64,000 nt of DNA from Strongyloides papillosus (Eukaryota; Nematoda; Chromadorea; Rhabditida; Strongyloididae), in assembly GCA_005656395.1 (NCBI GenBank), contig SRSI01000013.1, forward strand, positions 248,001 through 312,000, written 5' to 3'. This document shows, in pieces, positions 52,709-64,000 of the stretch. Position numbers and translations under genes: made by a program. The notes under the pieces were generated by a model. It ran no database searches. It was not told where the DNA came from and worked only from the letters and a program-made list of their open reading frames with translations. Every line of letters begins with the position of its first letter. The stretch's first letter is position 1.

Positions 52709-53972
52709 TTATTTTTTTTCAAGACACATTTTAAGGTTTTTTGTGACCTTTTCAATGGTTTGTGGATCTGAGTTTTGACCAAATGTACCTATTCTCCATA
52801 TTTTACCAGCTGTAGCTCCTAATCCACCGGCAATCTCTATTCCTTTCCCCATCATACAACCAATAACTTCTTGCCAAGCAACATTTTCAGGAACTTTGAC
52901 AGTTGTTAAGCATGGTAACCGTATACTTTTATCATCAACAAATGGCTCTAAACCAATTTCATTCAATTTTGAATAAAGTATTTTTGCATTCTCTTGATGA
53001 CGACTTACTGATTCTTCAATTCCTTCTTCGACAATATCAGCCAAAGCTGTTCTTAAAGCATAGACCATTGAAATCATCCCTGTATGATGGTATCTTCTTT
53101 GTTCACCATAACAGCCCCAATAATTTCCTAATTCTAATGCATCAAAATAAAACGATGCTACAGGTGTTTTTCTATTTTTGATATGCTTTACAGCTCTATC
53201 ACTAAATGATATTGGAGCTAAACCTGGTGGAGCGTTGAGAACTTTTTGTGTTGCTGAATAAACACAATCAACTTCCAATTCATCAGCATTAAATGGAGCA
53301 CCTCCAATAGATGCAACAGTATCAACAAGTAGAAGTGCATTATTATCATGGCATACTTTACCGAAACCTTCCAATGGATGTGCTACACCTGTTGATGATT
53401 CGCCGTGACATATGAAAACAACATCAGGTTTATAACTTTTAACAGCCTCAGTAAATTCATCAATTTTTGCAGCTTTTCCATTTTCTATTTCTAAAACTTT
53501 AACATCAATACCCATTCTTTTGGCTAACGATGCAGCTCTACCACCCCATAAACCATTTTGGACAACTAAAAATTTAGATTCTTTCTCTAATAAATTAACC
53601 ATAGCACATTCCATTCCTGCATGACCTGTTCCACTAACAGCAAATGTTAGTTTGTTATTCGTTTGAAATAAATATTTGATTCCCTCTCTAACATCATCCA
53701 TTATTTTTGTAAATTCAGGATGTAAATGTCCTAATAAAGATTTACAAGTAGATTCTTGAATATCATCCCTCATATTACTGGGTCCTGGACCCATTAAAAG
53801 TCTTGGTGGTACATTCATAGGTTCCAACAATTGTAATGGCTTTTCAATTTTCATACTTGACCTCTAAAATTAAAAAAAACAAAAAATTATAATTATCATT
53901 TAAAAGAAAATAAGAATTTCTAACATTTAAGATGGATGTTGATAAACCAGCTCCACGTAATGAAACATTCAT
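52709..53972 (-). CDS. agxt-1: Alanine-glyoxylate (serine-pyruvate) aminotransferase
   Basis: The main exon (ATG at 53854, stop at 52709) encodes 381 aa of a fold-type I PLP transaminase. PPRLLMGPGPSN opens the fold, GTGHAGMECA and VDTVASIGG are conserved, and the PLP lysine is Lys204 of that reading in YSATQKVLNAPPG. YWGCYGEQRRYHHTGMI and GLGATAGKIWRIGTFG complete it. Nine bases upstream of this ATG is a splice acceptor (AG at 53865-53864). An upstream ATG at 53972 opens 16 codons that join in frame across a 61-nt intron (53924-53864), giving a 400-aa protein starting MNVSLRGAGLSTSILN then RSSMKIEK. That leader looks like a mitochondrial presequence. The donor GTTAGA is not the usual GTAAGT, so the extra exon is moderately supported. 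The C-terminus LEKK lacks a canonical peroxisomal SKL-type signal. The enzyme converts glyoxylate to glycine. Confidence 0.93.
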
Positions 53973-54740
53973 CTTTATAAGGTTAGAGAAAATTTTGTTA
54001 GATGCAATCATTAGTGAATGTTAATAATAATAATTAAAGATCTCGTTACAAAACAATTAAGGTTATAAGAAAAGTCATGTACATTATATTTACTTCAACA
54101 TACCCTGCCCATAATAATTTTATCATAATAAACTGTAATAAAAATAAAAAGATGGATGATAAGATTATATTTAAACATCTGAAAAATTACTGTCCACTAA
54201 TATTGTTTTTGGAGATAAGATTGTATGCCCATCTCATGTTTGTTAACAACAAAGAGAAGAAATTAAATCAATAATAATTTATATATGATTATGTGTTATC
54301 TCAAAAATATTATATCAAGAGAAATTATATGAAAACAAATGTTTTCTTAAAAAAGAGAATAATTTTTTATTAAAGTTAAAAATTTCCTCCGATTATAATA
54401 GCGTATGTAAATTTGGTTATTTAAAAATGAATTTTATTATATCAAACTAGATTTTATTTACAGTAACAAAGAAATAATAAATTTCATGTGTATTAAAAAT
54501 TACAATAATAAAAAAATTGTTGTTATAAAATAACTTTATAATAAAAAATATAATATCTTTTAAGACCAAACTACATTGTACACGTTGTTTGTGTAATTCT
54601 TTGTAAGATATACATAAAAAAAGTTTATTAAAGTTATTTATTAAGGGACCCAAATATTAATAACTATTTGGAAATTAATATAACTAAATTACAAAAATAA
54701 TATTGTAAAATAACTTGCTTGGCTAAAAATTCTTTATAAC
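53973..54740. other. Intergenic, AT-rich
   Basis: A gap of 768 bp between the same-strand M13 and aminotransferase genes. It holds the M13 3' UTR and the aminotransferase 5' flank, and I see no further exon. Confidence 0.55.
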
Positions 54741-57700
54741 TTATGAATTTTTGGGAACCCATACTTTGCAATGGTCTACAGGACCATATGCTGATCCAAG
54801 AGGACAATTAAATGCTGTTCTGAAAGCTGGGAAATTTTGTATTGTACCCCATATTCTGTATTGTGATGGAGAGTGAACATCTGATAAAATTTGTTTTAAC
54901 AAAGCGTCGGCTGTTGGTGGTTTTTGACACCATACTTGAGCAAATGAGAGGAAATATAATTGATCATGAGTATATTGTGACAAGAGGTTATCTGGAAGTT
55001 GGAGATCTTGACCATTTAATGCAATATGATTTTTGTATGCTCTCCATCCAGCGTGAATACCACCATTATCAGCAATATTTTCACCTTGTGTATTAGCTCC
55101 ATTAACGTGGTTTGGTGAACTATTCTTAAGAATATCTGGTTTGAAATTGTTATACTCATTGATAACACATTGAGCCATCTCCTTGAATCCAGTTGATGAA
55201 TTTGTATCCATCCATCCTTTAAGGTACCCTTGATCATCCCATTGAACTCCTTGATCATCGAAACCATGAGTTAATTCATGACCAACAATCATTCCCATAG
55301 CACCATAATTGACAGAAGCTGGCCAGTTAGGGTCGAAATATGGTTGTTGAAGAATACCAGCAGGTATAGAGATTGAATTTAATTCTGGCTGATACCATGC
55401 ATTAACTGTAGCAGGTGCAGATAGGAAATCAGTTCGATCAACGGAGGTTTGTGTAAGATAATTGTATTGTAAATAATTATTAAAGATTGTTAATGTTGTT
55501 AACATATCATAATAATCATTAGGTAATGCCAAGTTTTGGTAATATTGGTTCAAACTATTATCATTTAATATAAAATCAGGGAAAGCTAAATTAATTTGAA
55601 GGTTTGAAATCTTTTTATATGCTCCAACTTTAGAGGCATCATCCATCCATTGTAATTGATCAACCATAGATTGGAAACCAGTCTTAATATTTGTGATGTA
55701 TTGTTGTAAAACATTTCTTATTCTTTGTTTATCTTCTTGTGCTGGGTAAATTGCATCAACAAAGATACGTGCATTAGCATATTGAAGACTCCACATATTT
55801 TCCATTGCACATGCATTTGAAATAGTTTGATCAACAAAGACCGTTTGTAATTGACGTTTCATATCTTCTCTTGATTGTTTTCCTAAAACTGGACTATCAT
55901 GTCTATGTTCAAAGAGTTTTACTTGATTTGCTGTTTTACTTGGTAAAATTCCTGCATTATTCATTAAGAAACGATACAAGAAATAGTTACTTAAATCAGC
56001 ATTTGAGAATTGTTTACTCATAAAGGCATTTCCTAACTTGGTTGTTTGATCGACTTCCAAAACCAAGACATTATTAACTACTGAAGAGAGTGCTGGTTGG
56101 TTAGCATAATTGAATAAATTTTTAATAAAGTTATTCCAATCAATGAATGGGAATTTATTATTTAATGAATTAACGTCATATGGATTATTCCAACGGTTGA
56201 AGTTTCTTCTTGTAATATCATCAGTACTATAATTGTTAGCCAACAAATATTCAAATTGAACACATTTAGTTGCAACACTTTGAATATAACCTGCTGTTGA
56301 TTGAATTCCATTCAAACTTAACCAATTTGTGAAAAGATAAGTAGCTGTATTTGTAAGAGATGCTTGAGTGTATTTATTGAATGTCTCTCCAAGATAGTAT
56401 AATTTACCATCAACAAGAGTATTTTGATCAAACATAAGTTTATAATTATTATCATTTGGATTTCTATCAATCATTGGAGTAATAAAGGTATTTATGCCCT
56501 CAACTGAACTAAGGTAACCCATAATTGTACCAAGATTTGTTTTGTCAAAGCTTGTTGGTGTTTGTTTCATAATATCAAACTTGATTCCTGTTTGTTGTAC
56601 CATATTATTGAAACGCTTCATAATTTGTTGACCATTTGCAATTAGCGAACTGTTACTTCTAGCATTAATACATGCATTATAATGTTTTACTGCCTTCTTA
56701 ACTGCATCTGGTTGACTATTACTTGGATTACTGTTAATCTTATCATATGCTCCCGAAATAATTCCGTAATTTCTATCTCTATAGATATTGAAACTCAATG
56801 GTTTTTGGAAAGAACCACATGCATAATTATAAAAATCATTACATGGATCGGCTGTAATATTTAATGAATATTTAAAGAATTGAGCGCTTTGACTGTAAGC
56901 AGTAAATTTATTCATGTCATCACTCTTATAAACATATTTTGGTGCTGGAATATTTGTTTCACTGTTACCACTAGTTGTTGTATTTGCAGAAATATCTGTA
57001 ACCCATACATTACAATGATCGGCTGGTGCTTCAGTTGAATTTAATGGACAATTAAATGCAATTCTAAATGCTGGGAAATTTCTAATTGTTCCCCAAACTC
57101 TATATTCAGCAGGACTATGGACATCAGTTAACAACGAATTGTATGTTGATTTTTCTGAGACAGGTCTACGACACCAAATTTGACCAAAAGCGAGGAAGAA
57201 TAATTGATCATGGGTAAATTGAGAGGCAAATAATCCTGGAAGTCTATTATCTTGTCCATTAAAATCAACATATGCTTTGTATGCTCTAAAAGCAGAATGA
57301 ATACCACCATTGTCAGCAATATTTTCACCTTGTGTTTGTGCTCCAATAATACATTGTGGATTATAAGAGGTATTGGCTAATGGACAGAATTTATCATATT
57401 CTTGAACAACACAATCAGCCATTTTTTGGAAACTTTTTTTAGAAACATCATCAATCCATGGATTAAGTTCACCATTTCCATTCCATTGGACTCCTTGGTC
57501 ATCAAATCCATGTGTCAATTCATGTCCAGCAACAACACCCATTGCACCAAAATTAACTGAAGCTGGATAGTTGATATCATAGTATGGTTGCTGGAGGATA
57601 CCTGCTGGGAAAGTAATAGAATTTAATTCTGGTTGATACCATGCATTTACAATTCCAGGTGGTCCATTGAAATCAGTTCTATGGATACCATTATTATACA

Positions 57701-60700
57701 AAAGGTATTCCAATTGTACTTGTGTGTTGAATAAATTAATACTTATCAAATATGCATTGATATCAACTTGATTTGGGTCAAATACCAACTTACTGTAATA
57801 ATTATTTAATTGGTTGTCATCAACGACAAAGTCTGGGTAGGCAATATTCTTAACAAGATTATCTATTTTACCATAAGCTGCTTTTTTGGATGATGGTTGC
57901 ATCCATGATAAACCATCAATCATTGATCTAAATCCAACAAGTATACTGTTAGCTATCTTACCCACATGTTCTCTAAGAGATGCTTTAGCATCATTAGTTG
58001 GATAAAGTTCATCAACAAATACTCTAGCATTGGCAAATTGCATTGTTGATAATGTTAGGGATGCACATTGAATTTGAGCACCTGTAATATCATCAATTTT
58101 TTGTCTCTTTAAGTAATTCTTTATACTACGTGATATAACAACCTTTGGACGTCCAATAACTGGTCTATAAACTTTACTTTCTTCATCCTCTTCAATAAAA
58201 GCATATGAATCAGGGAACATTTGCTGACCAAAGCTATCGAGATAACCATTATCAATAATATTTAAGAATACACGAAGATATAAATAATTGGCAAAATCAT
58301 TAGCTTGTTCTTGATTCATACTTTGAATATAATTAAGTGTATTACTAAGCATTTGTGGTTCGTTTATAGAGAAGATATAATTATCATTTGTAATCTTGGC
58401 ACCAGCTAATGGATCACTACTAGCCATAATGTTGAATAAAATTTTGAAATTGTAGCTATTAAATTGTGTTGTAGCATTGGAGACAGTATATAAGTTGTAC
58501 ATTGGAGTATATTGTCTACGAGTAGTATCATTAATATTCATATTTTTAGCAAATAATCTTTCAAAATCTAAAACTTTTTGTGTAAATGTAGCTAATGTTC
58601 CTGGATCTGGCGATTGTTTATTGAAGAAAGCAGCAATGATCTGTATAGCTTGTTGAATTTTTTGAGCATATCCTATTTTAATTGTTGGCCAAGCAAGATC
58701 GGTGTAGAAATTCCATGGATAGTATAATGCTGGTTGATCTACGTAAACCATATATGGCTGAGAACCTGTAGGATTCTTCCAATTAGTATCAACATATGTT
58801 GGAGTTAATGTATCAATAGTTAAAAGATTTGACATTTTACCCATAATATTAGCGAGGTATTTAAAATCCTTGAACATACTCATATTAAAATCTTTACTTG
58901 TAAATAATGGCATATCATTATTTTTCATGATAGAAGTCATAGTTGTATATTGGAGCATGGCTTGTCTTTGATTGTAAATAGATGCATTTGGACTTTGTGT
59001 AAAACTAATACATTTATTATAAAGTTGTTTAACTTTTTTAACAGCATCTGAATCATTTGAATTATTTTTTGATAAACCAGTTGCCATTACTTGAAGATTG
59101 CCATAGTCCATTTTGGAGAAACTATCTTCATCATTGAAGTTACCACATGCGTATCCATAAAAATCTTCACATGGGTTTTTCGTTAAATCAACAGATTTTG
59201 CCAATAACTCAGCATATTGCTCGTATTTTGTTTGATTCTTTGTTGCAACTGCAGGTGTTGGAATATTAAGATCTGGAAGGGTACCAGTATTGTTTGGCAT
59301 TCCAATTGATGGATTGACATCAGAAACCCAAACATTACAATGGTTGCTTGGAGCGTATTTTGTATTATCAGGACAGTTAAAAGCAGTCTTAAAGGCTGGG
59401 AAATTTTGAACAGTACCCCAGACTCTGTAAATTGATGGGGAATGTGGATCAACTAATATTTGACGAACCATTTGATCTTGAGTTGGAGGAACTTGACACC
59501 AAACTTGGGCAAATGACAAAAAGAAAAGTTGATCATGAGTAAATTTTGAGAAAATTGGGTCATCTAATTGTGGATCTGGACCATTAAATGCAACATAATT
59601 ATGATATGCTCTCCATGCAGAATGGATACCACCGTTATCTGCTATATTTTCACCTTGTGTTTGAGCTCCATCAACACATGGTTCACTTTTGTAGGGACAG
59701 AAAGTACTGTATTCAGAGACGACACAATTAGCCATATTTGTAAAGTTAACTTTTGATTGATTATCCATCCATGTACTTAATCTTCCAACATCATTCCATT
59801 GGACACCTTCATCATCAAAACCATGAGTTAATTCATGTCCAGCGACAACACCCATAGCACCGTAATTAACAGAAGCTGGGTAGTTAACATCATAAAATGG
59901 TCTTTGTAAAATAGCTCCAGGGAAGGTAATTGAGTTAACTTCTGGTTGATACCATGCATTTACTGTTCCTGGTGGTCCACTAAAGTCAATTCTGTTTGTT
60001 TGTGATAAAAGAAGGTATTGGAATTGGATGTAAGAGTTAAATTTAGCGATTTTTTCTTCAATTGTAAAATAATTATCACTATCTGTAAATATTAATGTAC
60101 TATAGTATTGTGTAAGTTGTGAATCATCAGCAATCCAATCAGGGAAAGCAATATTTTTAACAAGATTATTAATTTTTTTATAAGCACCATTTTTAGTTTC
60201 CTGAGTCATCCAATCAAGTCCATCAAGCATACTTTGGAAACCGGATAAGATACTTGTTATTAATTTACCAACATTTTGCCTTATTGTAACACGATCATTT
60301 GATGTTGGGTATAAAGCATCAACAAATGCACGTGCATTGGCATACTGAATATCTTCCATTGTGTATGAGGCACAGGCAACCTCAGCATATGAAAGATCTT
60401 TTTGTTCAAATCTATCAATGTGTGGTGTTCTTCTTACACCTTGGAATTTGGTAAGATGTTTTCTGGTAGTTCTAAATTCATTTAATTTTTTCAAATTTGA
60501 TGATGAAGTTAGAGGGAACCATCCTTGTTGTTGGACAAGGACTCTATAGTAGAGATAATTGTAAAATACCCTTGGTGAAATATAATTTTGGGATGATGGA
60601 TTAGTTAAAGCATCTAAAATTTGTGATAATCTTGTTCCTTCCATTATAATAACCTTAAAGTTATCAGAATTAATTAAGCTCTGAACGTCATTTGATGCAG

Positions 60701-61850
60701 GAGTAGCAACATAATTTAAATATTCAGTAAAATTGAATTTTGTATAACTTCTGGTAGCTTGAGAAACAGTCATTGGTACATATGAACGAGCATATTGACG
60801 ACGAACATCATCACTTGTAAGCATTGTTGATGCAATCATTTTTTCCATATTAAAAATATCATTGACGTCTTGTGTTAAAACAGTTTGATCAAGAGTTACT
60901 CCAAGAATTGTAGATAAATCATTCATCAATGAAATTACTCCCTTAACAGCTGCTGGATCTGTTGTATTCCAAACTTTGTTATAATATGTATCACTGTATG
61001 ATAAAGTAGGTTGATCAATGTAGAATGAATATCCTTTAGATGGATGTTCCCAGTTTGTATCGATGTACCCAGTAACAAATGTATCAACTTGATAGACTCC
61101 AGAAAGTAAACCAATAAGTCTTCCAAGATCATTAAATGATGGTTGTGATGGTTGATTAGCCTTTTGATTTATCAATGGGAATGGGGTCTGAATATTAGTT
61201 ACAAGATTTTGGTAGATAGATTTTATAATACTTCCATCATTTAATAGTTGTCCTGGATTAGTTTGAAAATCAACACATTTATTAAAGTACTTTTTTAATG
61301 TTATTAATGGTTGTGGAGAGTTACTGGTAATATAACCGTCTTTTTTAATTTGATTTGCCATTAAAGCAAAATTATTATCATCAACTTTATCAAAGCTCAT
61401 TGAACCATTAAAATTTCCACATGCATATTGATAAAAATCATTACATGGATTGGCTGTCAAGTCAACAGACGCTTTAAGATTTTTAACAACATCATTATAA
61501 GCGTCTTGTTTAGATGGAGAATTTTGTACTGTTCCAGGTGTTGGAATATTTAATGGATTTGCTAAAAAAAATTATTATAATAAAAAAAATATAATTTATA
61601 AATACTTACAATTATTATTACTACTACTATTTATAGTTGTACTAGTAATTGCTCCTCCAGTTGGTTTACCTTGACTGGAAGCAGTTGTGGATTTACTTTC
61701 TGTATTAGCGCTTCCACCACTATTAGAATTTCCATTATTCTTTGTTGTTACAAGGGTGGCAATAGAGACACCTAATGTTGCTAACAATAATACAACACCC
61801 AAAAATATTCCAAAATATAGAAGTTTTTTTTTACCTCCTGAGGAGGACAT
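54741..61850 (-). CDS. Type II membrane protein with three tandem M13 (neprilysin-like) metallopeptidase units
   Basis: Exons 61850-61610 and 61561-54741, joined across a 48-nt intron, give 2353 aa. Residues 11-34 form one signal-anchor segment after a KKK flank, then a Ser/Asn/Gly stalk. Three complete M13 units follow. Each begins after an Asn-Ile-Pro-x-Pro linker (Asn 85, 846 and 1617) with PC(N/E)DFY.YACG, has a substrate-binding NAWYQPE motif, the zinc site HELTHGFDD (HExxH at 656-660, 1427-1431, 2175-2179) and GENIADNGG carrying the third zinc ligand (Glu718 in unit 1). Each ends at the family C-terminal motif HC(N/K)VW. Neprilysin-family enzymes are ectopeptidases that cut short peptides, usually with one unit of about 700-750 aa. 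Nothing catalytic appears lost in any unit. Substrates are unknown. The 6.8-kb second exon shows no internal stop or intron. Confidence 0.94.
56868..59321 (-). repeat. Tandem internal duplication: linker-to-linker repeats of the M13 gene
   Basis: The approximate boundaries mark the middle of the three repeat units. Unit spacing is 761 and 771 residues measured linker to linker, and 771 and 748 measured HExxH to HExxH. The linkers share L/T-N-I-P-(T/A)-P, so the duplicated block included the linker as well as the catalytic domain. Sequence identity between units is partial, so the duplications are not very recent. Confidence 0.7.
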
Positions 61851-61857
61851 TTTAATG

Positions 61858-61872
61858 CTAAAATTTAAAAAA
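61858..61872 (-). other. Candidate trans-splice acceptor of the M13 gene
   Basis: On the minus strand a T-rich tract ends AATTTTAG at 61858, seven bases before the ATG at 61850. No coding exon is visible upstream. Confidence 0.5.
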
Positions 61873-62558
61873 AATAAAGAATATGCAAAAATTTATCAAA
61901 GTGTGTTTTAACTAAATGATTAATAATGATTGTTGCATTTTGATTAAAAATATATATATTCTTTCATTGTTATCAGTTACCATTACGGATATTCGAGTAA
62001 TAAGTGCTTATCATGATAATTATTTGTCTTTAAAAAGTAATTCTTTCTTAAGATTACATCATTTCAATGATAATATAACAAAGTTTGCATGTACATTATA
62101 AAACATCTTAAAAAATTTACCATCTATATTTGGTAATGTAATTGACGTTGTCCAAAAGAAAATGTATAGTAGTAAAAGCATTGCATATTTATGATAAGAA
62201 TGGATTAGTTATGTAATTCATGAGATTTAAGTATTTTATATCAAAAGATAAAACGTAAATTTTTGATCATAAAGATTTTTTAAAGAATAGTGTAGATGTT
62301 ATGATAGTACCTTTAGACTAACTTTGTTTTACGTTGATTTTTAGTTTCTTCTTACATATAATGATAATTGTGATAAATTTTTATGATAATAATTATCAAA
62401 AAAATGATAACTTTTTATATTTATTTGTAAACAAATACCAAAAATTTTTTAAATAATATGACTGTAATATGTACTTTATAGACTTAAAAAATTTATACAA
62501 TATTTTATTACTTTAGCACTTTATAAGGTATTAAAATGTTTGTAAGAAAATGTAAGAT
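61873..62558. other. Intergenic, AT-rich
   Basis: About 0.7 kb between two same-strand genes. I see nothing beyond UTR and promoter space, and the spacing is larger than usual within nematode operons. Confidence 0.55.
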
Positions 62559-64000
62559 TTATGTATTATTCCAAAATTCATCAAGACTAATTGCGGATGC
62601 ATTTGAGATTTTTAATATTTGAGGCCGATCAAAATGTTTCTTTTTAACATCTAAAACTAAAGAAAGACCTGGGTCATTATTTTCTTCAATAATTACAGCT
62701 ACTTGTTTAACTGTTGTTGAATTATCATTTTTGTTTTGTACCTCTGAACGAGTTAAATCTATTTTTTCATCTTTTATACTGCCATTCCTTTTATTTGAAT
62801 TCGTATCAAGTAAATTTGCTTTTAAAGATATACTATCTTTTTCATTTTCAATAAATGTACTCTCAAGATTATTTTCATTGATAGGCATTGAATTTGGCAA
62901 GTTAATACTCTCTGTAATTAAAGTATCTCCTTTTGTAGATTTTATTAAATTTATAGGATTATCAGAATTTTCATAGTTATTTGAGTTGGGAGTTTGTAAC
63001 CTGGATGTAGAAGTCATAAAATTTGGTTGATTTGCTTTCATCTCAAATTTTGCACTTCCATAAACGTTTTCGTCTACATTCACTTTTTCAATACTTTTTT
63101 TTATTTTTTTAACTTTTGTTTGTGAAACATACTGCCTTTCATTATTCTTTACTGCATTATTTGATGCCTTACTGTGTTCTTGAGATTTATTCTCCTGTAC
63201 CAACATTGTATTTTGATCATAATTGTTTATTTGAACATTTCTTTTATGCTTCGTACAATAAGTTAATAAACAATATAAGACAACTAATAGGAAAAGAATT
63301 GTAAGAGTTATAAAAATATAAAATAGCCAACTAGTGTTACTTAAATTTAATTGATCAAAATACTTTCTATATCTTCTATATCTCATTGTATACGGATAAT
63401 CTAAAAAATTCTTATAATTAAGAAATTTAACAATTACTAGTTACCATAGGATCTTTTACAAACAAAAGAATGTTTATTTCTACAATCAACCATATTAAAA
63501 TTATGAACACTAGAATTAGTTATTGTTAGAGTCAGACAATTTTTACTCCTATCATTCGATATATTTGGTACATTCCATGTGCTAGTGTTTTGCGAATTCG
63601 ATGTACTCATTATATCATTTTCCCTAATAAAGTCTTGATAACCCATCCATAAGGTAGCGTTTGATATACTAAGGGTCTCAGAAATAAGTTGATATTCATT
63701 ATAATCATGGAAAGTTACTAAATTAGAAAATGACATTTCACATAACAATTGTGCATCTATCCATGTTAGATTATGTGAACCATTATCGTAAATGTAAAGG
63801 CAACTTTTTCCATCATTTGTTACTATCCAGTCTGATGGACAACCAGGTACCTCAAATCTTTCATATGATATTTGGAAACCCTTCTTTTGAACTAGGTTAT
63901 CACTAATAAATTCTAATAACATAGAATTATCATTTGATGTAATTTGGAAGGGATAATTTATTGCTCCACAAATTTTATTAATTAACATTCTTTCAATTCT
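62559..64000 (-). CDS. CUB/C-type lectin-domain single-pass membrane protein (5' end beyond window)
   Basis: The gene is partial: the reading frame is open to position 64000, so the true start lies outside. Visible exons are 64000-63445 and 63400-62559, with a 44-nt GTAACT..TTTAG intron that joins CKRSY to DYPYTMRYRR. The outer part begins with what looks like the end of a CUB domain (LLEFISDN and GFQISYERF). A C-type lectin-like domain follows (GCPSDWIVTNDGKSCLYIY, LWMGYQD, NCLTL and DCRNKHSFVCKR) with the expected cysteines and several Asn glycosylation sites. A transmembrane segment (WLFYIFITLTILFLLVVLYC) precedes a cytoplasmic tail of about 225 residues, Asn/Ser/Lys-rich, ending LDEFWNNT. 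The lectin fold lacks EPN/QPD and WND calcium-sugar motifs, so classic carbohydrate binding is doubtful. Function unknown, possibly a cell-surface receptor. Confidence 0.84.

Noticed and set aside
54842..59756. Open frames in other phases or strands within the M13 gene
   Set aside because: They lie inside conserved peptidase-coding sequence and show no independent domain.
1..64000. tRNA, rRNA, CRISPR arrays, transposons
   Set aside because: Reading for tRNA B-box-like sequences, repeat-spacer arrays and transposase or reverse transcriptase motifs gave nothing convincing; a tRNA or microRNA hairpin could still be missed by eye.

Overview
The window looks like nuclear DNA from a very AT-rich nematode, most likely a Strongyloides-type parasite. 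That placement is inference. It rests on extreme AT richness (well under one third G+C by eye), very short GT..AG introns (42-93 nt in every gene I could assemble), 3' splice-acceptor-like signals just upstream of several start codons as in spliced-leader trans-splicing, and animal-type proteins whose closest familiar relatives are C. elegans/metazoan genes. I see no bacterial, phage, CRISPR, rRNA or tRNA features and no transposon open reading frame.

Layout, left to right. Positions 1-10163 are a gene-poor, low-complexity stretch. Then come a two-exon Ski/Sno (DAF-5-like) co-regulator (+, 10164-12700), a three-exon uridine-cytidine kinase-like protein (-, 14402-16455), a 7 kb gene-free stretch, and a three-exon UDP-glucuronate decarboxylase (UXS1/SQV-1; +, 23451-24813). 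After 3 kb without genes there is a small three-exon orphan gene (+, 27947-28476) and a giant WDFY3/ALFY-type BEACH protein (-, 29144-39046, 3263 aa). A secreted EB-module cysteine-rich protein (+, 40980-42411) follows, convergent with an ELKS/CAST active-zone scaffold (-, 42599-44974). Next are a small secreted Cys-rich protein (+, 47160-47590), an SGF29-type SAGA tudor protein (-, 49450-50340) and an alanine-glyoxylate aminotransferase with a probable extra N-terminal exon (-, 52709-53972). The right end holds a single polypeptide with three complete M13 (neprilysin-like) peptidase units (-, 54741-61850) and a CUB/C-type-lectin membrane protein that runs off the window (-, 62559-64000).

The genes do not form one pathway or an obvious operon. 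They are a mix of housekeeping (nucleotide salvage, sugar nucleotide synthesis, glyoxylate detoxification, chromatin, autophagy), neuronal (ELKS), developmental signalling (Ski/Sno, the dauer TGF-beta branch in C. elegans) and cell-surface or secreted proteins. All multi-exon models were assembled by hand from splice sites and frame continuity, and none has been checked against transcripts.

The most unusual item is the triple-headed neprilysin-like protein. Each of its three units keeps the zinc-binding and substrate-binding motifs, the units repeat every 750-770 residues with a shared Asn-Ile-Pro linker motif, and the chain has one type II membrane anchor. Second-tier items are the apparent lack of a FYVE domain in the WDFY3 homologue, a cryptic exon that would give the aminotransferase a mitochondrial-type leader, and a reconstructed 114-aa orphan protein with an N-myristoylation-like start.
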